Assembly (NCBI GenBank): GCA_018333775.1
Contig: JAGXSO010000149.1
Location: 1 to 9,208, forward strand
DNA length: 9,208 bases
Origin: Truepera sp.
GTDB taxonomy: Bacteria > Deinococcota > Deinococci > Deinococcales > Trueperaceae
Reading direction: 5' to 3'
Shown here: piece after piece, positions 1 to 5,018 of the stretch
How the letters are laid out: each line of letters opens with the position of its first letter
Position numbering within the stretch: the stretch's first letter is position 1
Made by a program: the position numbers and the translations under genes
Notes under the pieces: model-generated
Databases searched by the model: none
Told to the model about the DNA's origin: nothing
Seen by the model: only the letters and a program-made list of their open reading frames with translations

Positions 1-2
1 CC

Positions 3-281
3 GCCTTGCAGCAGGCCATGAAAGACGCCGACCTGACGCTGCCAACCCAGTGGCCGCCGCGCTACCGGGCGGAGCAGGAGATCCTCTCCGCTGGGCAGGC
101 GCTGATGTTGGCCAAGCTCATCGGGGTGCTAACCCAGCGCGACTTAGAGCGCGGGTTGGCCGGGACCGAGCGGCAGGTGCTCGAGACCGCCAAAACCATG
201 CTGGCCAGCGAACTGGCCCTGGTGCAAGGGATCGGCTTCGCCGCGGCGCTAGAGCAGGTCGAGGCGGCTGTGGTTGAGTAG
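3..281 (+). CDS. 3' end of an unrecognised gene upstream of rsmA (5' partial)
   Basis: The reading frame is open from the window edge to a TAG stop at 279-281, giving about 92 residues. A TTG at position 6 could serve as a start, but no ribosome binding site can be seen before it, so the gene most likely begins outside the window. The visible part is rich in Ala, Leu, Glu and Gln and should be almost wholly alpha-helical. It has no transmembrane segment and no catalytic motif that I recognise. Its stop codon overlaps the GTG start of rsmA by one base (TAGTG), so the two genes are very probably cotranscribed and translationally coupled. The frame, composition and overlap support a real gene; the function is unknown. 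Confidence 0.6.
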   Translation, partial: ALQQAMKDADLTLPTQWPPRYRAEQEILSAGQALMLAKLIGVLTQRDLERGLAGTERQVLETAKTMLASELALVQGIGFAAALEQVEAAVVE

Positions 282-1105
282 TGCTTGTGAGGGCCCTCTA
301 CTCGCCTGCGGTGGTGCGGGAGTTGCTTGGGCGCTATAGCCTGCAAGCCGATAAGGCCTTGGGGCAGAACTTCTTAATCGATGGCAACATTCTCAAACAG
401 ATTGTGGCGGCAGCTGAGCTAGCCCCCAGCGATACCGTGCTGGAGATCGGCCCCGGCCTGGGGGTATTGACCCGTGAACTCGCGGCTCGAGCGCAGCAGG
501 TCATTGCCGTAGAGCTAGATCGCCGGCTGCTGCCGGCCCTGGCTGAGACTTTGGCCGGCCTCAGCAATGTGACAGTGGTTCACGGGGATGGGCTTAAGTA
601 TGACCTCACTCAACTCCCGGTTGCCGGCGTGCTGGCTGCTAACCTCCCCTACAACGTAGCTACCCCCTTGGTGGCTCGAGCCTTAGCCTCAGGGCGCTTT
701 AAGCGACTGGTGTTTCTAGTGCAAAAGGAGGTGGCGCAACGTATGGTCGCAGCGCCGGGGAGCGAGGCTTATGGCGCGCTAAGCCTGATAGTGGCGCACT
801 TTGCCACGGCCAAAATCGTTCGTGACGTGCCGCCTGGCGCCTTCTGGCCGCCGCCGGAGGTAACCAGCAGCCTGGTCAGGCTAGCGGTGAGGCCCCATGT
901 CGCGCCCGACCCAGAGCTGTTTGCGCTGATCCATGACGGCTTTCGCCACCGCCGCAAGACTCTCAAGAAGAACCTGCTGCTGGCTGGTTATCTGCCGGAG
1001 CGGGTCGCTCGGGCGCTGAGCGCACTAGGGCTGGATGAGCGCATCCGAGCCGAGGCCTTGGGGTTGGCGCAGTTCGAGCAGCTCCGAGCAGCCTTAACAG
1101 GCTGA
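281..1105 (+). CDS. rsmA: 16S rRNA (adenine1518-N6/adenine1519-N6)-dimethyltransferase RsmA (KsgA)
   Basis: This enzyme uses S-adenosylmethionine to dimethylate two adjacent adenines in the 3'-terminal hairpin of 16S rRNA, a late step of 30S subunit maturation in the cytoplasm. The 274-residue product has the family motifs in order: GQNFL at 28-32, the SAM-binding loop EIGPGLGVLT at 55-64, the acidic VELD at 77-80, GDG at 102-104, the target-adenine motif NLPYN at 121-125, VQKEVAQR at 147-154, FWPPPEV at 188-194, and the basic RRKTLKKNL of the C-terminal helical domain at 224-232. Length is normal for the family. The GTG start overlaps the previous stop by one base; a second GTG at 287 is an alternative. 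A short hairpin (CAGCCT-taac-AGGCTG, 1089-1104) overlaps the stop codon but is not followed by a clear T-run. Confidence 0.97.
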   Translation: MLVRALYSPAVVRELLGRYSLQADKALGQNFLIDGNILKQIVAAAELAPSDTVLEIGPGLGVLTRELAARAQQVIAVELDRRLLPALAETLAGLSNVTVVHGDGLKYDLTQLPVAGVLAANLPYNVATPLVARALASGRFKRLVFLVQKEVAQRMVAAPGSEAYGALSLIVAHFATAKIVRDVPPGAFWPPPEVTSSLVRLAVRPHVAPDPELFALIHDGFRHRRKTLKKNLLLAGYLPERVARALSALGLDERIRAEALGLAQFEQLRAALTG

Positions 1106-1183
1106 TTGCGCTTAAAAGGTGGGGTTTTCGTTGGCACAAGCAGTTCGTTTCACTCGTAGCGGATCAGCGTCTTGGCCAAGTTT

Positions 1184-1269
1184 CAGTTTTTGGTTATCAG
1201 TTTTTGGTTGTTGGTCAGACTTCACCGTGAGCTCAGCTGAACGCTTTTTCGGCCAACGAACCAATAACT
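1184..1269. repeat. T/G-rich direct and inverted repeat in the rsmA-kinase spacer
   Basis: The spacer from 1106 to 1417 has no credible gene. It carries two identical copies of CAGTTTTTGGTT at 1184-1195 and 1198-1209 with a 14-base period. The second copy belongs to an imperfect inverted repeat: 1199-1216 (AGTTTTTGGTTGTTGGTC) pairs with 1251-1269, whose reverse complement is AGTTATTGGTTCGTTGGCC, with two mismatches and one gap. The 34-base loop contains the overlapping palindromes TGAGCTCA (1228-1235) and TCAGCTGA (1233-1240), followed by a run of five T at 1245-1249. The composition is far more AT-rich than the neighbouring genes. It could be a dispersed intergenic repeat, a miniature element, or a terminator for rsmA; the sequence alone does not decide. 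Confidence 0.6.
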
Positions 1270-1292
1270 AAAAACCAACCACTAATAACGGC

Positions 1293-1328
1293 TTATCTTG
1301 ACACGTAATTTTGGAGTATACTGTTAAA
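1293..1328 (+). promoter_or_regulatory. Probable promoter of the PfkB kinase operon
   Basis: A perfect -35 consensus TTGACA lies at 1298-1303 and a near-consensus -10 box TATACT at 1317-1322, in an AT-rich stretch just upstream of the kinase gene. The spacing between these two is only 13 bases, too short for a normal sigma-70 promoter. Either TTGACA works with a weaker -10 further on (TGTTAA at 1322-1327, 18-base spacer), or TATACT works with a weak -35 at 1293-1298 (TTATCT, 18-base spacer). A leader of roughly 90-100 bases would follow. That a promoter is here is likely; which boxes are used is not settled. Confidence 0.55.
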
Positions 1329-1426
1329 GAATTTCGTTGACCTGGTCAACGGCGTGCAGGCGATCGCCTCTGTGAACCGGTTTGGCGCCGGGTCGGCTCT
1401 GAGTTTGGTTATAGGAGATGAAGTGG

Positions 1427-2392
1427 ATGTCGAAGTTCTTTGTGATTGGCGACGTGACAGTCGATCAGACCTATTTTGTCAATGCGTTACCGGAGTCGGG
1501 TGGCGAAGCCTCGGCTACCCGCGCCATTATGGAGCCGGGTGGGGCGGGCGGCACGATAGCTACCGTGCTGGCCCGACTCGGCAATCGGGCGGTGCTGGCA
1601 GCGCGGGTCGGTAAAGGGCCGTTCGCCGAGTTGGCGCTGAGCCGCGTGCGCGAAGCGGGCGTGGATACCAGGCTGATTCAGTTTGACCACGAGGTGCAGA
1701 CCAGCAGTGTTACCTTGCTGATAACCCCTGATGCTCAGCGCACCATGATTAGCGCTGGCGGGGCTAGCCGCCGGCTCAATGCGGCCGAACTAGTGGCTAG
1801 TGATGTTACCGACTGTGACGCATTAATAATGAGCGCCTATAGCCTGATCGGTGGTTGGCAGCGTGAATACGCTCTTAGGGCTTTAGAGCTAGCCAAGCGC
1901 GCGCGCCTTACTACCTTCATCGACATGGGCAGTGGAGCGGTAAACGCTCTAAAAGACCGGCTGATCAACCTGGTACGGGATGTGGACTACCTGCTGATGA
2001 ACCAGCGCGAGCTGGTTACCTTAACCGGCGAGAGTTCGATCTCGGACGCCGTGGTCGGCTTAGCGGCGCGTGGCATCAAGCGGGTCATCGTCAAGGTCGG
2101 TGAGATGGGCTCGATCGTGATCACCCCTGAGTTGACCGAGCTTATTGAGGCCTGGCCGGTTAAGAGCATCGATTCGACCGGCGCCGGCGACTACTACACT
2201 GCCACCTTTGCCCACGGCATCATGCAGGGCTACGATCTGCACTACGCCGCCCGTATGGGGAATGTAGCCGGGGCCTTAAACGCCACTTTCGTTGGGGCTC
2301 AGACGTGTGTCTTTGATGCCGCTACGCTACAAGCCCATGTACGGCAGATGATGACCGCACGACAGGCGGCCACGTCAAAAGCATCACCTTAG
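1427..2392 (+). CDS. PfkB-family (ribokinase-like) carbohydrate or nucleoside kinase
   Basis: An ATP-dependent kinase of the ribokinase/PfkB fold that phosphorylates a hydroxymethyl group of a sugar or nucleoside in the cytoplasm; the substrate cannot be read from sequence. With the start used here the product has 321 residues, the usual family length. The N-terminal strand FFVIGDVTVD (4-13) contributes the substrate Asp, the glycine-rich motif PGGAGG lies at 37-42 followed by LARLG, and the C-terminal PfkB signature DSTGAGD at 249-255 carries the catalytic base Asp255 and the anion hole. An ATG at 1418 is in frame, but AGGAG at 1413-1417 abuts it with no spacer. The ATG at 1427 sits 9 bases after AGGAG and gives a typical family N-terminus. 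It is the first gene of a likely operon, and its stop is embedded in the next gene's ribosome binding site. Confidence 0.92.
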   Translation: MSKFFVIGDVTVDQTYFVNALPESGGEASATRAIMEPGGAGGTIATVLARLGNRAVLAARVGKGPFAELALSRVREAGVDTRLIQFDHEVQTSSVTLLITPDAQRTMISAGGASRRLNAAELVASDVTDCDALIMSAYSLIGGWQREYALRALELAKRARLTTFIDMGSGAVNALKDRLINLVRDVDYLLMNQRELVTLTGESSISDAVVGLAARGIKRVIVKVGEMGSIVITPELTELIEAWPVKSIDSTGAGDYYTATFAHGIMQGYDLHYAARMGNVAGALNATFVGAQTCVFDAATLQAHVRQMMTARQAATSKASP

Positions 2393-2402
2393 GAGGAGAG
2401 CA

Positions 2403-2783
2403 GTGAAAGCACCAGACTATCAAGCTCTAAGCAAAGCCAAGCGCCTGGATTGGGCCTGCGGCGAGATCTTGATCGGTATCGGCGCCGGGGAGTTTCGCGC
2501 CGCGGTCGAACGGGTGCTGTTAACAGCGGAGGCCACGCGGACCCGTGCACGCGGCAGGAAAGCCCGCCTATCGCCTCGTCAAGGGAAGGCCGCGAGCTCC
2601 GGGCTGACCCCGCTGCAAGAAGAGATTTTGCGCCGACTCTCAGCGGACGATCCGCACCCGGTGGCGCTAGGGCGTGGCGCCGGACCGGCGGCGCGCTTCT
2701 TGGTCCAGGGTGGCCTGGTGGTCCGCAACGAGCAGGGCTACTCCCTAACTGACGCGGGCCGGGCCTGGCTAGCGCAGCCCTAG
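2403..2783 (+). CDS. Small protein with a C-terminal winged-helix-like domain, function unknown
   Basis: The 126-residue product starts at GTG 2403, preceded by AGGAGGAG at 2391-2398, which overlaps the stop codon of the kinase gene (TAG at 2390-2392); the two genes are clearly coupled. Residues 1-45 form a helical region, 46-66 are very basic (TRTRARGRKAR...), and about 68-124 have the pattern of a winged helix: LTPLQEEILRRL as a first helix, then a helical pair, then GGLVVRNEQGYSLTDAGRAWL, resembling the wing and final helix seen in MarR/PadR-like domains. The basic linker would suit DNA or RNA binding. There is no family name that I can assign. A regulator or helper of the neighbouring kinase is a plausible inference from the tight spacing only. 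Confidence 0.82.
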   Translation: MKAPDYQALSKAKRLDWACGEILIGIGAGEFRAAVERVLLTAEATRTRARGRKARLSPRQGKAASSGLTPLQEEILRRLSADDPHPVALGRGAGPAARFLVQGGLVVRNEQGYSLTDAGRAWLAQP

Positions 2784-2810
2784 TCTCACCTTTAGTGGGG
2801 GTATCTGGCG

Positions 2811-2816
2811 TAGACT
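2811..2816 (+). promoter_or_regulatory. Possible leaderless-type -10 box before the S41 peptidase gene
   Basis: TAGACT fits the TANNNT -10 pattern and ends 6 bases before the GTG start at 2823, the geometry of leaderless promoters. No Shine-Dalgarno sequence is visible before this GTG, which agrees with leaderless translation. There is no recognisable -35 box 16-18 bases upstream, so the gene may instead be read through from the preceding one, 39 bases away. Confidence 0.35.
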
Positions 2817-2822
2817 GAAGCG

Positions 2823-3743
2823 GTGAAGCGCCTCCTGATCACGGTGTTATTTCTGGCTCTGGCTACGGCCTTAGCTCAAGGGGATTTCGCGCAGCGCTTT
2901 GACACCGCCTGGCGGCTGGTGGCTGAGCGCTACTGGGACCAGAACTTTAACGGCGTCGATTGGCAGGCGGTGCGTGAGGCCTACGAACCTGAGGCGCTCA
3001 GGGCTGGCGATGACGCCGCCTTTTATGCTGTGCTGGAGGCAATGTATCAGGCCCTGGGCGATAACCACACGGTATTTGTGCCGCCTCACAGGGTGCAAGA
3101 GATCCGTGAGAGTTTCGGTGATCTCCCTTGCTTACCAGTTTTTATGCAGGCCGGTGAAACGCGTTTCGGCACGGTGCGCTACGAGCTGCTCGAGCCTGGT
3201 ATTGGGTATATTCAGCTTCCCGACTTGGCTTCGACTAGTATCACGGCCAACCTGCGCCAAGCGGTGCGGTCGCTTATCGCTAAAGAGGCTGAGAGCCTGA
3301 TCCTCGACCTGCGCGGCAATCCCGGTGGGCGGCTGCTTGAGATGATGCAGGCAGCGGGGGTCTTTACCGGCGGCTTGTTGTGGCGCGTAGTGACGCGCTG
3401 GATGCTCCCCATCCCCTACCCAGCCATCGGTCCGACCGAGACCGGCCTGCCGCTGGTGGTACTGATCGACGGCGGCGTTAACAGCGCCGCCGAAGGGCTG
3501 GCCGGAGCACTGCAAGCCCAAGGGCGGGCGGTGCTAATTGGCGAGACTACTGCGGGCAACGTCGAGGCGGTGCTGCCGTTTTGTCTGCCTGGCGGTTCAC
3601 AAGCCTGGATCGCTACCGGCGTGCTGGCCCCGCTATGGGGCCCGACCTGGGAGGGGCGCGGGGTCGAGCCCGATATCGCCGTCCCAGCTGCGGAAGCGCT
3701 GGAAGCGGCCTTGCGCTATCTTCATGGCCGTGCCGGACACTGA
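2823..3743 (+). CDS. Secreted S41-family (C-terminal-processing/tricorn-like) serine peptidase without a PDZ domain
   Basis: A predicted exported peptidase of the S41 clan. Residues 1-19 are a signal peptide (basic MKR, hydrophobic core, ALA-Q cleavage motif). An N-terminal helical domain contains YWDQNFNGVDW (37-47) and GDNHTVFVPP (79-88), which matches the family's DxHT turn. The catalytic domain follows: IGYIQLPDL (127-135), DLRGNPGG (162-169), the nucleophile region DGGVNSAAEG with Ser221, and IGETTAGN (239-246). The position of the general-base lysine in CtpA/Prc enzymes is Asn246, while Glu241 is kept, as in tricorn/IRBP-like members. Only about 45 residues separate the HT motif from the catalytic domain, so the usual PDZ domain is absent. 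The 306-residue length agrees with that loss. Its role is unknown; envelope or extracytoplasmic protein degradation is the family inference. Confidence 0.88.
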   Translation: MKRLLITVLFLALATALAQGDFAQRFDTAWRLVAERYWDQNFNGVDWQAVREAYEPEALRAGDDAAFYAVLEAMYQALGDNHTVFVPPHRVQEIRESFGDLPCLPVFMQAGETRFGTVRYELLEPGIGYIQLPDLASTSITANLRQAVRSLIAKEAESLILDLRGNPGGRLLEMMQAAGVFTGGLLWRVVTRWMLPIPYPAIGPTETGLPLVVLIDGGVNSAAEGLAGALQAQGRAVLIGETTAGNVEAVLPFCLPGGSQAWIATGVLAPLWGPTWEGRGVEPDIAVPAAEALEAALRYLHGRAGH

Positions 3744-3819
3744 GGCAGTCACCTATCAGCTTTGGCGCCTGCCGCTGCTAACTGCCACGCTGCCGCCTTT
3801 TGACCATGGCAACAGCTGA
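3724..3819 (+). pseudogene. Possible N-terminal stub of a lost gene overlapping the S41 stop
   Basis: A short open frame begins at ATG 3724 (or GTG 3730), overlaps the last 14-20 bases of the peptidase gene in another frame, and stops at TGA 3817-3819. It reads MAVPDTEAVTYQLWRLPLL and ends at DHGNS. The overlap style matches other gene joints here. The frame ends just where the accessory island begins, so it could be the start of a gene cut off when the island arrived or decayed. I recognise no family, no clear ribosome binding site is seen, and chance is a fair alternative. Confidence 0.25.
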
Positions 3820-3854
3820 CGTAATCGCCGGTTCGGGCGAGGGGCTGCTGGTCG

Positions 3855-4079
3855 ATGCCGAAGGCGAGGAGAAACGTCAGGACCTGGTTGCGGTACCTTG
3901 CCGAGCGCGACCTCCTGGAGGACGGCCCGTTCTGGAAGCTGGCCCAGGCGCTCTGCGAGGTTCTCCCGCGCGATCTGGAGGACTGGAAGCTGGTGGGCGC
4001 CCTGCTCGGCGAGCGTCAGACACTGCGCACAGAGGGGAAGCGCGAGGCTTTCACAGAAGCGCAGAAGGCATTATTCTAA
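3855..4079 (+). pseudogene. C-terminal remnant of a larger protein, possibly a DUF1156-type DNA methylase
   Basis: The frame encodes 74 residues with clearly protein-like content: WLRYLAERDLLEDGPFWKLA (11-30), then ALCEVLPRDLEDWKLVGALL and a polar, Lys/Glu-rich tail ending in KALF. It begins without a convincing ribosome binding site. In-frame stops at 3801 and 3822 close the frame upstream, so nothing of the protein's body remains. Helical content and an abrupt start suggest the tail end of a big protein. My memory of the tails of DUF1156 (COG1743) methylases is similar, and the gene stands where such a gene is expected relative to MNT, HEPN and DUF499 genes. That identity is an inference and not secure. 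A genuine small protein is the alternative. It ends 14 bases before the nucleotidyltransferase start. Confidence 0.5.
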
Positions 4080-4093
4080 GTAAGGTGACCAGA

Positions 4094-4420
4094 ATGAGGA
4101 CACACACTCGCGCCCAGCAGATCGTGATCGAGTATCGTGACCACCTCCGTGAGCTTCTGGGAGACGAGCTAGATTCGGTCGTCCTCTACGGTTCTCAAGC
4201 GCGCGGAGATGCCACTGCGGAATCGGATATTGACGTCCTGTGCGTGATGAAGCGGCCGTTCAACTACGGGGATCTGATTCTCAAGACAGCGGAGGCTTCG
4301 GCAGCCGTCAGTCTGAAGTACGATGTCGTTATCTCCACTGTTTTTGCCACGCGGAGAGACTTCGACACCCGGAATACTCCGTTCTTGATGAACGTGCGAC
4401 GGGAGGCGCTGCCCGTATGA
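4094..4420 (+). CDS. MNT-type nucleotidyltransferase (MntA-like antitoxin of a MNT/HEPN module)
   Basis: A minimal nucleotidyltransferase of the DNA polymerase beta superfamily, 108 residues, cytoplasmic. The defining motif GSx10DxD is complete: GSQARG at 33-38 and DID at 45-47, with the third carboxylate Asp77 in KYDVVIS. In the characterised MntA-HepT pairs this enzyme transfers AMP to a tyrosine of the HEPN toxin and silences it. The start is ATG 4094, supported by AAGGTGA at 4082-4088 with a 5-base spacer; the same frame is open back to 3800 but that extension overlaps the remnant at 3855-4079 and looks non-coding. The stop overlaps the HEPN start in ATGA, so the pair is translationally coupled. 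All catalytic residues are present, so the enzyme is probably active. Confidence 0.92.
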   Translation: MRTHTRAQQIVIEYRDHLRELLGDELDSVVLYGSQARGDATAESDIDVLCVMKRPFNYGDLILKTAEASAAVSLKYDVVISTVFATRRDFDTRNTPFLMNVRREALPV

Positions 4421-4797
4421 GCGAGATCGAGGCGCTAATGCGTAGGGCCAAAGACAGCCTGACTGCTGCCCGTGGCACTTTGCGAGACGGGTTCCCTGAC
4501 TTCGCCGCTGCACGGGCGTATTACGCGATGTTCTACGTGGCTGGGGCGTTGCTGGCGCACCGTGGGCAATCGTTCAGCAGTCATTCGTCGGTCATCTCTG
4601 CGTTTGGGCGGGAGTTTGCCAAGCCGGCCCGGATGGATCCTAAGTTTCACCGCTGGCTCATCGCTGCACAGAACTTCAGGAATGTTGGTGATTACGGCGT
4701 CGAAGCTCATGTCGCAGAGGAACAAGCTGAACTGGCGTGTGGTTGGGCGGAAGAGTTCATTCGGGCCGCTGAGGAACTCCTTGCTGGGGAAAAATAG
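4417..4797 (+). CDS. HEPN-domain protein (putative toxin partner of the MNT enzyme)
   Basis: A 126-residue all-helical HEPN protein of the PF05168/COG1895 type. Visible landmarks are the N-terminal helix MSEIEALMRRAKDSLTAA, the central AARAYYAMFYVAGALLAHRG (31-50), SFSSHSSVISAFGREFAK (52-69), and the family signature KFHRWLIAAQNFRNVGDY (76-93). In HepT-type RNases the last motif is RX4-6H followed by XY. Here Arg88 is followed by N-V-G-D-Y with no histidine until residue 98, so the canonical RNase motif is incomplete, although a tyrosine (Tyr93), the kind of residue AMPylated by MntA, is present. The start overlaps the upstream stop (ATGA). Two-gene MNT/HEPN units act as toxin-antitoxin modules or as helper genes in defence islands; the remnants on both sides favour the second origin. 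Confidence 0.9.
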   Translation: MSEIEALMRRAKDSLTAARGTLRDGFPDFAAARAYYAMFYVAGALLAHRGQSFSSHSSVISAFGREFAKPARMDPKFHRWLIAAQNFRNVGDYGVEAHVAEEQAELACGWAEEFIRAAEELLAGEK

Positions 4798-4952
4798 CTG
4801 AGCGAGCTAAAGCCCTGGTACGCCATCGCGACACCTCACGCGGACATCCGCAAAGAGCGTCTTGTCGAGGCCGTCTTTGCGGCAAACCTCTGGGCGGTCG
4901 TGCAGGGGATGGCCCCGGAGGTTATAAGGCTTCGCCCGACTTCGTGATCTGA
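4798..4952 (+). pseudogene. N-terminal remnant of a DUF499-type (anti-phage-associated) ATPase
   Basis: Directly after the HEPN stop (TAG 4795-4797) a frame opens with CTG and reads LSELKPWYAIATPHADIRKE, then RLVEAVFAANLWAVVQGMAP and EV. This matches my memory of the first forty residues of DUF499 proteins (LKPW..I..PH.D, then EA.FAA.L..V..G.APEVY), which normally run to about a thousand residues. At GAGGTTATAAGG one base appears to be missing: in frame it gives IRLRPTS and TGA at 4945-4947, while after a one-base shift it continues VYKASPDFVI to TGA at 4950-4952, closer to the family. No ATPase motifs are left. The gene has therefore been truncated to its beginning and is probably non-functional. 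There is no ATG, and translation, if any, would rely on a CTG or coupling to the HEPN stop. Confidence 0.6.
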
Positions 4953-4960
4953 GCGCTATC

Positions 4961-5007
4961 GTCTGGGTTTTCTCAAGCTTAGGCTCGTCGCCTCGCTCGA
5001 GCCAGAC
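4961..5007 (-). terminator. Stem-loop region downstream of thrC
   Basis: Two overlapping inverted repeats follow the thrC stop on the minus strand: GGCTCG/CGAGCC (plus-strand arms 4982-4987 and 4998-5003, 10-base loop) and a wider GTCTGG/CCAGAC pair (4961-4966 and 5002-5007). They share bases and so exclude one another. No T-run follows on the minus strand, so this is at best a weak or factor-dependent terminator. Confidence 0.3.
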
Positions 5008-5018
5008 AACAGAGCGAC

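Noticed and set aside
1089..1104. Hairpin CAGCCT-taac-AGGCTG as the rsmA terminator
   Set aside because: The stem is short, overlaps the stop codon, and is followed by ATTGCGC instead of a T-run.
1354..1614. Open frame across the start of the PfkB kinase gene
   Set aside because: It overlaps the kinase N-terminus in another frame, has no ribosome binding site, and its composition is that of a shadow frame.
3800..4093. N-terminal extension of the nucleotidyltransferase frame back to TTG 3800 (98 extra residues)
   Set aside because: The extension is Arg/Gly/Pro-rich out-of-frame-like sequence, it overlaps the more convincing frame at 3855-4079, and a proper ribosome binding site (AAGGTGA, 4082-4088) precedes ATG 4094, which gives the normal length of MNT enzymes.
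4240..4416. Upstream extension of the HEPN frame into the nucleotidyltransferase gene
   Set aside because: It lies wholly within the catalytic region of the nucleotidyltransferase in another frame; the ATG at 4417 in the ATGA overlap gives a standard HEPN N-terminus.
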